A model generated the notes under the pieces. That model worked only from the letters and a program-made list of their open reading frames with translations, ran no database searches and was not told the origin of the DNA. Made by a program: the position numbers and the translations under genes. Positions 17,170 to 25,869 of a stretch of 55,245 bases of DNA are shown one piece after another. Source of the DNA: Haloarcula argentinensis DSM 12282 (GTDB lineage: Archaea; Halobacteriota; Halobacteria; Halobacteriales; Haloarculaceae); assembly GCA_000336895.1 (NCBI GenBank), contig AOLX01000027.1, positions 257,574 through 312,818 of the forward strand, read 5' to 3'. Each line of letters starts with the position of its first letter. The first letter of the stretch is position 1.

Positions 17170-17475
17170 ATGATAGACAGGCTTGAAAAGGAAGTTGACA
17201 TGCTGGAGCGCCACTTGCAGGTGCTTCGCATGGTTATCGAGAACGAGCCTATCGGTATCGTGAAGATGTCCAACGAAACCGGCTACCCGCACCACAAGGT
17301 GCGGTACTCCCTGCGCGTTCTCGAAGAGGAGAACCTCATCGAGCCCTCCAGCCAGGGTGCGATCACGACCGAACAGACCGGTGAGTTCGTCGACGACCTC
17401 GACGAGAAGGTCGACGAAATCATCGACAAGCTCGAAGGTATGAAGATCGAAGACGCGGCCGAAATCGAAGGCTAA
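17170..17475 (+). CDS. Winged-helix transcriptional regulator
   Basis: The 101-residue protein is a compact winged-helix domain (IVKMSNETGYPHHKVRYSLRVLEEE, described here only by its ends: MSNETG and RVLEEE) with a short N-terminal coiled segment and an acidic C-terminal helix. No ligand domain is present. The well-placed TATA at 17137-17144 supports ATG 17170; the upstream open frame would cover the promoter. It converges on the 844-residue gene with nine bases between stops. The target is unknown. The divergent purA is a natural candidate, but no operator was recognised. Confidence 0.85.
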   Translation: MIDRLEKEVDMLERHLQVLRMVIENEPIGIVKMSNETGYPHHKVRYSLRVLEEENLIEPSSQGAITTEQTGEFVDDLDEKVDEIIDKLEGMKIEDAAEIEG

Positions 17476-17484
17476 GCTTCTTTC

Positions 17485-20019
17485 TCAGAGTTCCGGGACC
17501 GCCAGGTGGAACTCCTGGTTTCTCGCTTCTAACAGACAGAGGTGAAAGCCCTTCTTGCGCGAGATGTTCACGAAACTCTTGCGCTTATCGCGATTGAACA
17601 GCCCGCTAGAGGTGGCTTCTTCGGCGGTTTCGAGTGCGCCCGGCTCGAAGAAACTGCTCGTGACGAGAAACGCCGACGCGAGTGATCCGGAGGCGTTGCC
17701 GACCCGCTCGGCGTTCCGGATGAGGTCCGACATCTGGCCCTCGGAGGCCGGCTCGCGCGAGTCGTTGATGTTTGCGACGACCAGCGGGTTCCCCATCCGG
17801 TCCCGGACGACCACGTCGAACCGTTCCTGCGAGCGGGTCTCCTGACCGTCTTCCGTGTATGTCACCGTGACGTTGCCGTTCAGTTCGGCGCGGTCGATGG
17901 CCGGAAGCCCCTCGTAGAGGTCTTTCATCGCTCCCGCGTGTCCGGTGTCCCGAATCTCGTAGAGGAGGTTCCGGATGAGCCAGTTGACGAAGCGGTACTG
18001 GATGCTGTCTTCGAGGTACTCCTCGAAGGGCGTCCCGTTGACCGTGGCGCCTTCTGCCTCGAACTGCGTGTGATACTCCAGCCTGAGATTCGCCTCGACC
18101 TCTTCGCGGCTCGCTTCGCCGTCCTTGGCTTCCTCCAGCGTCGCCTTACCCTTCGAATCGTACCTGACGAAGAGGTTCGTCCCGTTTATCGCCTCGCTGG
18201 CGCTGAGCCGGGTGCTACCTGCGGCGGCGTCGTTTTGCTCGTCGAGTTGCTCCTCCAACCGGTCGATTTCGGCCCGTGCGTCGGCCAGCTCCGACTCTAA
18301 ACGGTCGCGCTCGTCCCGAAGCTCCTGGTTTGTTGCCTCCAGATCCGTGAGTTCGGATTCGAGGTCCGACACCGTCTCGGCTCGCTGTTCGAGCTCGGAC
18401 TCGAGCTCTGCCACACGCTCCGGGTCGCGCGGTGTCGGCTCTTCGTCGGCAGGCGACTGTCTCTGGTCCCCTGTCGACGGCTGGGATTGCGGCGTATCGG
18501 CCGGCTGCGCCGGCTCCGGGTCTTTCGCAGTTGTGCCACGGCTTTCCTGAGCCGGTGCTGGTCCCTGCACGCTGGATTCGTTCGACGGCGTCGGGTCGTT
18601 CTGGGCCGGCTGGTCGCGTCGCGGTGTCGATGCCTGTTGCCCACCTGTTGGCGGCGTCTGCGTGGGAGACACGCTGGTGGCTGTGCTTTCCTGCGCACCG
18701 CCGGACTTGTTCGGGTCCAGCGATGGGACCGAGCGCGTCTCCAGATCCGTACTTGACCCGCCAGAACTGGCCTCCGGCGTCGGCGTTGTCGCTCCAGTCC
18801 CAGACTGTGTCTGGGACGTCTGTGGCTCGGGGCTCTGTGTCGGTTTCGGGTCTTCCGGTTCGGCGCGACGGTCTGCCGAAGCCGCCTGATCGCTCTGTGC
18901 CGGGGTGCTTCGAGCGCTGGCGTGCTGGGATTCCTGTGTCCGTGATGGCTCAGTCGCCGATGGTTTCGGCTCGGTCTCCCCGGCAGTCTCTCTCACTCCG
19001 GCCTCCTGTTCAGTGGACTCGTAATCAGGTTCCGTCTGTGTCGCGGTATCGGTGTCTGTCGTCGCCCGGTCTGTCGCTTTGCTGTCTGGCCGGCTGTCCG
19101 AATTCGGCTTTTCGTCCACGCTCGATTGCTCGTCAGACTCGGAACTGCGGCGGGACCGGCCAGGAGTCGCACCGGCGGCTTTCGATCCCGGCGGGCCGCT
19201 GCTTGCAGGGCCGCGGTCCCGCGTCGGCTCTGCTGCGGTCTGGGCCTGTCCGGCGTCGTCGGTTCCATCGGCTTCGGTATCTCCGACGGGGTCCGGGGAC
19301 GGGTCTACCGGTTCATCGCTGTCGTCGTCCTGTGGTGTCGGTTCGTCTGGTACCGCCGTATCTGTCGGCGTGCTGTCTATCGCACCTTCGTCGGTAACGG
19401 CTGTCTCGTCACCAGCCTCGAGCGGGTCAACGCCGGCAGCCGCCGGGTCCGCTGACTGCTCGTCCGTGTCGTCTTCCGGCGGTTCCGGAATCTCGGTCGG
19501 CTCGATGTCGACCGGCATGACCTCGTAGATGCCGACCTCGTCGTTGGCCGTGTCGAACGCCTCGTCGTCGGTGATGAGGTTGTCGGAGTTGCCGACCCAC
19601 GCGACGCTCATCGAGCGGCCTTGGTGGTAGACGGTGTAGTAGTCGCCCGAGAGGACGTTCTCGGAGAGTTCGATAAAGCCGGTAAAGTTACCGCTCGACA
19701 GCGTCTGGTCGACTTCTGCAAGCGCCGTGTCTTCGGTGTAGTACTGTGCTTTCACCTCGTCGGCGCGTTCCTGCATCACCGCAAGCAGTGGCAACGCCTC
19801 GTGCGGTGACCGCTTAGCTGTTCCCGACGCGTCCTCGAAATCCTCGATGGTGCCGTCGAGGACGCCGACGACGGTCCCGTTCAACATGAACAGGCGCGTC
19901 GGACCCGTGATGACCGCGCCGGAGAACTCCTGTCCGGCGAGGTCCTGCAGGCCCGCGAACCCGCCGTCGAACGGTACCGACTCCCAGCCGTCGACCCGTT
20001 CGACCGTGCGTGAACTCAT
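17485..20019 (-). CDS. Large modular protein: N domain, long disordered linker, coiled coil, C domain
   Basis: The 844-residue protein has four parts: a globular N-terminal domain (about 1-170), an Asp/Ser/Thr/Pro/Gln-rich linker with almost no hydrophobic residues (about 173-530), a regular coiled coil (about 533-598) and a conserved globular C-terminal domain (about 600-844). No membrane segment or signal is seen. The C domain has a RFDVVVRD...LVVANIND strand pair that resembles a degenerate nuclease-fold core, which is speculation. I recall the family only as haloarchaeal and uncharacterised (possibly DUF7527). A TATA-like aaactattt near 20047 supports ATG 20019. Confidence 0.75.
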   Translation of the reverse strand: MSSRTVERVDGWESVPFDGGFAGLQDLAGQEFSGAVITGPTRLFMLNGTVVGVLDGTIEDFEDASGTAKRSPHEALPLLAVMQERADEVKAQYYTEDTALAEVDQTLSSGNFTGFIELSENVLSGDYYTVYHQGRSMSVAWVGNSDNLITDDEAFDTANDEVGIYEVMPVDIEPTEIPEPPEDDTDEQSADPAAAGVDPLEAGDETAVTDEGAIDSTPTDTAVPDEPTPQDDDSDEPVDPSPDPVGDTEADGTDDAGQAQTAAEPTRDRGPASSGPPGSKAAGATPGRSRRSSESDEQSSVDEKPNSDSRPDSKATDRATTDTDTATQTEPDYESTEQEAGVRETAGETEPKPSATEPSRTQESQHASARSTPAQSDQAASADRRAEPEDPKPTQSPEPQTSQTQSGTGATTPTPEASSGGSSTDLETRSVPSLDPNKSGGAQESTATSVSPTQTPPTGGQQASTPRRDQPAQNDPTPSNESSVQGPAPAQESRGTTAKDPEPAQPADTPQSQPSTGDQRQSPADEEPTPRDPERVAELESELEQRAETVSDLESELTDLEATNQELRDERDRLESELADARAEIDRLEEQLDEQNDAAAGSTRLSASEAINGTNLFVRYDSKGKATLEEAKDGEASREEVEANLRLEYHTQFEAEGATVNGTPFEEYLEDSIQYRFVNWLIRNLLYEIRDTGHAGAMKDLYEGLPAIDRAELNGNVTVTYTEDGQETRSQERFDVVVRDRMGNPLVVANINDSREPASEGQMSDLIRNAERVGNASGSLASAFLVTSSFFEPGALETAEEATSSGLFNRDKRKSFVNISRKKGFHLCLLEARNQEFHLAVPEL

Positions 20020-20108
20020 TACTCCCACCAAGCCGGATGGTGGACAAATAGTTTGTGCCCACGGGCGCGGTCCGATGGACATATGACGATTCGGGCGCAA
20101 TTGCTGGT

Positions 20109-20504
20109 ATGGCAGAGGAGCCGGGACTAAGCGATCAGTATCCGACTGCGAGTCCGTGGCCGCTGTTCGTCGCACTGGGATTAGCACTGTCAGAGATCGG
20201 CGTGTTCGTCGGACTCTTTCCAGTGGCCGTCTTCGGACTGATACTGTTCGGCGGGAGCATCGCCGGTATCCTCACGGAATCCGGATACGTGGAACGGCCG
20301 TGGCCGACCCTGCTTGGGGTGGGCGTGGTGCTTATCATCCTCGCCGCCGCGTTTGCGCTCTGGCAGGTCCCGGTCGCCGATATCGCCCTCTCGAACGTCG
20401 GGACCGGGCCACTCTTCACTCGGCTGGTGGCCGTCGCCGCGGCGGGTGCTGTGATGATCGCAATGGGCGGCGTCGCCTCAGTTATGGAACAGACCGCGGC
20501 TTGA
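20109..20504 (+). CDS. Four-span membrane protein of the cox locus (DUF7541-like)
   Basis: The 131-residue protein has four hydrophobic segments (about 18-35, 40-58, 70-90 and 103-125) and a short acidic N-terminus. It matches small membrane proteins that accompany haloarchaeal cytochrome oxidase genes, probably DUF7541. A TATA-like acatatgac near 20083 lies 26 bases before ATG 20109. It is divergent from the 844-residue gene and is followed 63 bases later by another cox-locus membrane protein. A role in assembly or as an accessory subunit is inference from position. Confidence 0.75.
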   Translation: MAEEPGLSDQYPTASPWPLFVALGLALSEIGVFVGLFPVAVFGLILFGGSIAGILTESGYVERPWPTLLGVGVVLIILAAAFALWQVPVADIALSNVGTGPLFTRLVAVAAAGAVMIAMGGVASVMEQTAA

Positions 20505-20567
20505 GACGGGCACTGGCCCGATTCGGAAACCAACACTCTATTTACTGGCCTGTTCTAACGGGCAGGC

Positions 20568-20819
20568 ATGGCACTGTTCGGGTTCGAAAAAGATACCCTG
20601 CTCGACCTCACTGTGAACGTCATCCCGCTCGGGATCCTCTTCTTCTTTATCATCGCGTTCGCCGCGTTCCCGGCGTTCGGAACCGATCCCGTCTTCACCG
20701 GGTTGCAGTTCGCACTGATTATCTCGATGTTCCTGCTGCTCGCTGTCCTGACCTACTACGCGGGGAAGGCTGTCGAGAACGCCGAGAAGGAGAGCGGCGA
20801 GCTGGGTCACGAAGACTGA
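20568..20819 (+). CDS. Two-span membrane protein of the cox locus (DUF6684-like)
   Basis: The 83-residue protein has two membrane segments (about 14-34 and 45-66) and a charged C-terminal tail rich in Glu and Lys. It looks like the DUF6684 family, found beside haloarchaeal cytochrome oxidase genes. A TATA-like tatttact at about 20538-20545 supports a leaderless ATG at 20568. The gene lies 168 bases before the oxidase subunit I gene, with a separate promoter between them. Confidence 0.78.
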   Translation: MALFGFEKDTLLDLTVNVIPLGILFFFIIAFAAFPAFGTDPVFTGLQFALIISMFLLLAVLTYYAGKAVENAEKESGELGHED

Positions 20820-20987
20820 ACTGACGGCTTCGGACAGATCGCTTCGAAAGCTGGCCGTCCTTGCCACCGGGCGACAGTGTGAGTGGTCCCTTATTTCTGA
20901 AGCTGTAACGCTGGATGGGAGCCGTATTTTATGGTCGTTGCTGCAGGAATCGACCCTTTGATAATGTCCCAGTCCTGAAGGACGACT

Positions 20988-22772
20988 ATGGTAGCAGGAG
21001 ATATTGTGCTGACGGGGCTGATGGCCGTCCTCCTCGTCGGCGTCGCCGCGCTTCTCACCCGTGTCGAGAACTGGCGTTCGTATACGCCGCTCGCGGGTGG
21101 CGGGGCCGTCACGGGTGACGAGACGGCGGTCATCAACCGTGAGAAACCCGCAGGTATCATTCGCTGGCTAACAACTGTCGACCACAAGGACATCGGTCTG
21201 TTGTACGGGGTGTACGCGGTCATCGCATTCGCCGTGGGTGGTATCATGGCGATGCTCATCCGCCTCCAGCTCGTCACGCCCGCTGGAGCCATCCTCAGCA
21301 ACAACGCCTACAACTCCATCCTGACGAGTCACGGCATTACGATGCTGTTCCTGTTCGGGACGCCGATCATCGCGGCGTTCGCGAACTACTTCATCCCCCT
21401 CCTCATCGGGGCTGACGACATGGCGTTTCCGCGTATCAACGCCATCGCGTTCTGGCTGCTCCCGCCGGCAGCACTGCTAATCTGGGCGGGGTTCTTTCTC
21501 GCACCGGTGACCGACAACATGATCGAACCGGCCCGAACGGCCTGGACGATGTACACGCCACTGTCGGTTGAGCAGGCGAACCCCGGCGTCGATCTGATGT
21601 TGCTCGGGCTGCACCTCTCCGGCGTCGCAGCGACGATGGGAGCGATCAACTTCATCGCGACCATCTTCACGGAGCGCAACGAGGAGGTCAACTGGGCGAA
21701 CCTCGACATTTTCTCGTGGACGATCCTCACCCAGTCCGCACTGATCCTGTTCGCCTTCCCGCTACTGGGGAGCGCCATCGTGATGCTGCTGCTGGACCGG
21801 AACCTCCAGACGACGTTCTTCGCCGTTGAAGGTGGCGGCCCGCTGCTGTGGCAGCACCTGTTCTGGTTCTTCGGCCACCCTGAGGTGTACATCCTCGTCT
21901 TGCCGCCCATGGGACTGGTCAGCCTCATCCTGCCGAAGTTCTCCGGACGGAAGCTGTTCGGCTTCAAGTTCGTCGTCTACTCGACGCTTGCCATCGGCGT
22001 CCTGTCCTTCGGCGTCTGGGCCCACCACATGTTCTCGACGGGCATGGACCCGCGGCTCCGGGCGTCGTTCATGGCAGTCTCGCTGGCTATCGCAATACCG
22101 AGCGCGGTCAAGACGTTTAACTGGATCACGACGATGTGGAACGGCCGCCTGCGCCTGACGACGCCGATGCTATTCTGTATCGGCTTCGTTTCGAACTTCA
22201 TCATCGGCGGTGTCACCGGGGTGTTCCTTGCCTCCATCCCTGTCGACCTGATCCTGCACGACACCTACTACGTCGTCGGGCACTTCCACTACATCGTGAT
22301 GGGAGCCATCGGCTTCGCGGCCTTCGCGGGCATCTACTACTGGTTCCCCATCTTCACCGGCCGGATGTACCAGCGTACCCTCGGGAAGGCGCACTTCTGG
22401 TTCTCCATGGTCGGGACCAACATCACGTTCTTCGCGATGCTTGCGCTGGGCTATCTGGGGATGCCGCGGCGCTACGCCACCTACCAGTTCGATGGTGCTA
22501 TCGCGCCGCTGACGCAGGTGTCGACGTTCCACCAGGCGGCGACCGTCGGTGCGCTCATCCTGTTTATCGGCCAGCTGTTCTTCGTCTGGAACATCGTCCA
22601 GTCCTGGCTCGAAGGCCCGAAGGTCGAGGACGGTGACCCGTGGAACCTCGAGCGCGACGGCATGCTGGATCGTGAGTTCCAGTGGTTCGAGGAGCAACTC
22701 GAAGCCGACAGTCCGGAGAAGGACCCGTCGCTGCTTGCTGACGGCGGTCAAGAAGAACAAAACGACTCGTAA
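20988..22772 (+). CDS. coxA: Heme-copper cytochrome oxidase subunit I
   Basis: The 594-residue protein has 12 or more membrane segments. It shows the heme ligand histidine in SHGITMLF, the CuB and cross-link motif GHPEVYILVLP, the CuB pair AHHMF and the heme histidines of VGHFHY. The glutamate in GHPEV and the aspartate in GADDMAFP are the proton-channel residues of A1-type oxidases. It reduces O2 to water and pumps protons across the membrane. No subunit II or III gene is adjacent. A TATA-like tattttatgg at 20925-20934 predicts a leader of about 30 bases. Small membrane proteins flank it on both sides. Confidence 0.95.
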   Translation: MVAGDIVLTGLMAVLLVGVAALLTRVENWRSYTPLAGGGAVTGDETAVINREKPAGIIRWLTTVDHKDIGLLYGVYAVIAFAVGGIMAMLIRLQLVTPAGAILSNNAYNSILTSHGITMLFLFGTPIIAAFANYFIPLLIGADDMAFPRINAIAFWLLPPAALLIWAGFFLAPVTDNMIEPARTAWTMYTPLSVEQANPGVDLMLLGLHLSGVAATMGAINFIATIFTERNEEVNWANLDIFSWTILTQSALILFAFPLLGSAIVMLLLDRNLQTTFFAVEGGGPLLWQHLFWFFGHPEVYILVLPPMGLVSLILPKFSGRKLFGFKFVVYSTLAIGVLSFGVWAHHMFSTGMDPRLRASFMAVSLAIAIPSAVKTFNWITTMWNGRLRLTTPMLFCIGFVSNFIIGGVTGVFLASIPVDLILHDTYYVVGHFHYIVMGAIGFAAFAGIYYWFPIFTGRMYQRTLGKAHFWFSMVGTNITFFAMLALGYLGMPRRYATYQFDGAIAPLTQVSTFHQAATVGALILFIGQLFFVWNIVQSWLEGPKVEDGDPWNLERDGMLDREFQWFEEQLEADSPEKDPSLLADGGQEEQNDS

Positions 22773-22837
22773 GCGTCCCGAACTCTGTTTTCGTCTGCCT
22801 TGCTTCGTTCGCAGCCACGACCGAACTGACAGTGCTG

Positions 22838-22930
22838 TTAGCTTGCGCCGGAAACGAGTACCATCGCCGTCACGAACATCATGAGTGCGATTCCGGTCAG
22901 GACAAGAAACAGCAGTTCCTTCTGTGACAT
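22838..22930 (-). CDS. 30-residue single-span miniprotein in the cox locus
   Basis: A complete reading frame encodes MSQKELLFL..., with one hydrophobic segment from about residue 6 to residue 28 and the stop directly after. The first residues are polar and the rest is a single transmembrane helix, the design of oxidase accessory peptides. It is 65 bases past the coxA stop, on the opposite strand, and divergent from the next cox-locus membrane gene. A T-rich cctttttcac block near 22953 could be its TATA. Evidence is position, hydrophobic pattern and clean start and stop; homologues were not searched. Confidence 0.55.
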   Translation of the reverse strand: MSQKELLFLVLTGIALMMFVTAMVLVSGAS

Positions 22931-22988
22931 AGGATAGCTACGGCGTGGAAGTGAAAAAGGCTAATCGTCTCCGCGCCGTTGTTCTCAC

Positions 22989-23255
22989 ATGAGCGAAGTT
23001 GAGGCCAGGTCTGGACGACAGATCGTCCTTCGCCTGTACGTCGCTATTGTTGTTCTTGCCGGTGTAATGGGGTTCGTACTCGGCAGCATCCGACCGGAGG
23101 ACCTCGAACCGGAACTGTTCGGTGTAATCGCGCTACCGCCGACGCCGTTTGGCGTCGCAATCTACGGATTCGTCACTATCGGTATCGTCCTTGGCGTGTT
23201 ACTTGGCCTCGTCGTGTACGTCTCCGAACGGGTCGACGACGCGGCCGGATCCTGA
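22989..23255 (+). CDS. Two-span membrane protein of the cox locus (DUF7520-like)
   Basis: The 88-residue protein has a charged N-terminus, two membrane segments (about 14-32 and 52-76) joined by a loop containing RPEDLEPELF, and an acidic tail. It resembles the DUF7520 family annotated in haloarchaea as cox-cluster proteins. A TATA-like aggctaatc near 22961 supports a leaderless ATG at 22989. It converges with the methylmalonyl-CoA mutase gene, five bases apart. Confidence 0.75.
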   Translation: MSEVEARSGRQIVLRLYVAIVVLAGVMGFVLGSIRPEDLEPELFGVIALPPTPFGVAIYGFVTIGIVLGVLLGLVVYVSERVDDAAGS

Positions 23256-23260
23256 ACCGG

Positions 23261-24964
23261 TCACGCAACGCTGGCCGTCTCCTGATAGCTTCCGTATTCT
23301 GCCTCGAAGACAGCCATGATCTCGCCCATCGTCGCGTAGGCTTTCACCGCATCGATGATGACGGGCATGACGTTCCCGCCGTCGGTGATCACTTGTTGCA
23401 ATTCGTCAAGCGCCGCTTCCACGGCCGCGTCGTCGCGCTCTGCCTTGACCGTCGCGAGCTTGTCCCGCTGGCGTTCCTGTACGTCTTCGTCGACGGTGAG
23501 GATCTCGGGTTCGGTGTCTTCCTCGACGGTGTACTTGTTGACGCCGACCATGACCTCTTCTTCGCTCTCGACGCGCTGCTGGTACTCGTAGGCGGCGTCC
23601 TGAATCTCACGCTGGAAGTAGCCGTCCTGAATCCCTTGAATGACGCCGTCGCGGACCGATCCGTCGCCGAGGTCGTCTCTGATGTGATTGATGTAGGCCA
23701 TCGCCTTCTCCTCGACCTCGTCGGTCAGCGACTCGATGGCGAAACTGCCGCCCATCGGGTCCACGATGTCGGCCGCGCCCGACTCCTCGGCGATGATCTG
23801 CTGTGTTCGGAGCGCGACCCGCACCGCCTGCTCGGACGGGAGTGCCAGCGCCTCGTCGAAGCTGTTGGTGTGCAGGCTCTGAGTTCCACCGAGGACTCCT
23901 GCAAGGGCCTGAATCGTCACGCGGACGATGTTGTTCAGCGGTTGCTGGGCGGTCAGTGACTGGCCGGCAGTCTGGGTGTGGAACTTCAGTTGTTTGCTCG
24001 CGTCGGCCTCCGCGTCGTACCAGTCGTCCATCACGCGGGCGTAGATGCGGCGAGCCGCGCGGAACTTCGCGATTTCCTCGAACATGGAGTTGTGCGAATT
24101 GAAGAAGAAAGACAGCTGTGGGGCGAACTCGTCGACGTCCATCCCGCGGTTCAGACAGTCTTCGACGTAGGCGAAACCATCAGCAAGCGTGAACGCGAGT
24201 TCCTGTATTGCCGTCGAGCCGGCCTCGCGGATGTGATACCCCGACACCGAGATGGGCTTGAACTTCGGCGTCTCCTGACTGGCGAACTCGATGGTGTCGG
24301 TGACGAGCTTTAGCGACGGCTCCGGCGGGATGACCCACTCCTTCTGTGCGATGAACTCTTTGAACATATCGTTCTGAAGCGTCCCCCGGATCTCCTCGCG
24401 CGGGACCCCCTGTTGGTCGGCCAGCGCGATGTACATCGCGTAGATGACGGGGGCGCTGGGATTGATTGTGAAGGAGGTCGAGACCTCGCCGAGGTCGATG
24501 CCGTCGAACAGTCGCTCCATGTCCGCTAGCGTGTCGACGGCGACACCCTCCTTGCCCACCTCGCCGTCGGCCATCACGTCGTCGGAGTCGATCCCCATCA
24601 GCGTCGGCATGTCGAAGGCCGTCGACAGCCCGGTCTGGCCCTCGTCGATGAGGTAGTGGAACCGCTCGTTGGTCTCGTCGGCGGTCCCGAAGCCCGCGAA
24701 CTGTCGCATCGTCCACTGCCGGCCGCGGTACATTGTCGGATAGACACCGCGTGTGAACGGCTCCTCGCCGGGGAAGCCGATATCTTCCTCGTAATCGAGG
24801 TCATCTACGTCGCGTGGCGTGTACAGCCGGTCTACATCGAGGTTTGAGACCGTCGCGAACCGCTTCTTGCGTTCGCCGTAGGCGTCCAGTACGGGGTCCA
24901 GTGTCTCGGCTTCCCACTCGTCTTTCTGCTCGCGGATGCGCTGGAGGTCCGACTCGTCGAACAT
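23261..24964 (-). CDS. mcmA: Methylmalonyl-CoA mutase large (alpha) subunit
   Basis: The 567-residue protein is the substrate-binding barrel of methylmalonyl-CoA mutase, which interconverts methylmalonyl-CoA and succinyl-CoA. It shows RQFAGFGTADETN and GLSTAFDMPT near the N-terminus and GGTQSLHTNSFDEAL in the middle. The B12-binding domain is absent, which is normal for archaea where it is a separate subunit; that gene is not in this window. A TATA-like ttactaaatc near 24987 gives a leaderless start at 24964. The reaction links propionate and odd-chain or branched-chain breakdown to the citric acid cycle. Confidence 0.95.
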   Translation of the reverse strand: MFDESDLQRIREQKDEWEAETLDPVLDAYGERKKRFATVSNLDVDRLYTPRDVDDLDYEEDIGFPGEEPFTRGVYPTMYRGRQWTMRQFAGFGTADETNERFHYLIDEGQTGLSTAFDMPTLMGIDSDDVMADGEVGKEGVAVDTLADMERLFDGIDLGEVSTSFTINPSAPVIYAMYIALADQQGVPREEIRGTLQNDMFKEFIAQKEWVIPPEPSLKLVTDTIEFASQETPKFKPISVSGYHIREAGSTAIQELAFTLADGFAYVEDCLNRGMDVDEFAPQLSFFFNSHNSMFEEIAKFRAARRIYARVMDDWYDAEADASKQLKFHTQTAGQSLTAQQPLNNIVRVTIQALAGVLGGTQSLHTNSFDEALALPSEQAVRVALRTQQIIAEESGAADIVDPMGGSFAIESLTDEVEEKAMAYINHIRDDLGDGSVRDGVIQGIQDGYFQREIQDAAYEYQQRVESEEEVMVGVNKYTVEEDTEPEILTVDEDVQERQRDKLATVKAERDDAAVEAALDELQQVITDGGNVMPVIIDAVKAYATMGEIMAVFEAEYGSYQETASVA

Positions 24965-25039
24965 ACTCCGGTGTATGTCATGATTTAGTAAGAAGGTTCG
25001 GGGGAAGCGAGATGTGACCGTCGATCACACCGTTGCGGA

Positions 25040-25831
25040 CTAGTCCTGAAGCCGTTCCGTCGTCTGCACGAGCGGGTGGTGCGCGTAGTCGACGACCTCG
25101 ATATCGTCGATCGACTCCAGATCGGAGTCCGCGGCCGTTTCAGCCATCCCTAGTTCGACCGTCTCGTCAAGGACGATGACGTAGGCGTCCATCTCATCGA
25201 TGTCGAGCCGCGCGGCGGCTTTGACGCGGTGGTGACCGTCCGCCAGCAGGAGGTCGCCACCGTTGTCGATGACGACAAGCGGTTCCGCCAACCCACGTTC
25301 CAGTTCGTACACCCGGCCTTCGAGTTCGTCGGCATAGACCGTCGTCTGTGTCGGCGTCAGCTTGGCAAGGTCCACCTCACGGCGGCCTTCGTGTGTCGTG
25401 ATACCGTGGATGTTCTCGAGTGTCCTGCTGAGCTTGTCCACCTTGCCCGGGGTCGCCCGCTCGATCTGTGAGCGGATCACGTCGGCGTTCGAGATGATGC
25501 CGACGAGGTGGCCGGCGTCGTCGACGACCGGGAGTTTCTGGATGCCCGACCGCAGGATAACGCGCGCCGCGTCCTGAACGGCCATGTCCGGATGCGCCAC
25601 GAGGATGTCGTCGGTCATCACGCGGAACATCGGCTCGTGGTCTTCCGCTAGCAACAGGTCGCGCGCGCTGACGAACCCTTCGACGCGGCGGCCGTCCGTC
25701 ACTGGAAACCCACTGAAGTGGTCGTTGTCGGCGATACGTCGGGCGACCTCCCCGACAGTGTCGTCGAGTTCGACGGTGGCAACCTCGCGTGTCATGTAGT
25801 CTCCGACCGTCGGTCGACTCGATTCCTCCAT
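25040..25831 (-). CDS. CBS-pair protein fused to a ParB-like domain
   Basis: The 263-residue protein has two CBS modules (about 7-62 and 70-122), which usually bind adenine nucleotides, and a ParB/Srx-like domain (about 150-225) with the motif DGHHR at 198-202. No helix-turn-helix of a true partition ParB is present. The DGHHR motif is shared with the archaeal ParB-like free serine kinase SerK, so a nucleotide-regulated small-molecule kinase is a real alternative. A strong TATA-like ccttttttatt near 25858 supports ATG 25831; a TTG eight codons upstream is less likely. Confidence 0.82.
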   Translation of the reverse strand: MEESSRPTVGDYMTREVATVELDDTVGEVARRIADNDHFSGFPVTDGRRVEGFVSARDLLLAEDHEPMFRVMTDDILVAHPDMAVQDAARVILRSGIQKLPVVDDAGHLVGIISNADVIRSQIERATPGKVDKLSRTLENIHGITTHEGRREVDLAKLTPTQTTVYADELEGRVYELERGLAEPLVVIDNGGDLLLADGHHRVKAAARLDIDEMDAYVIVLDETVELGMAETAADSDLESIDDIEVVDYAHHPLVQTTERLQD

Positions 25832-25869
25832 CGGCACGGAGTTCTCGACCGACAATAAAAAAGGCTCGC

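Noticed and set aside
23261..24964. Methylmalonyl-CoA mutase as a truncated gene lacking its B12 domain
   Set aside because: Archaeal enzymes normally have the B12-binding part as a separate small subunit; the protein ends at the expected domain border.
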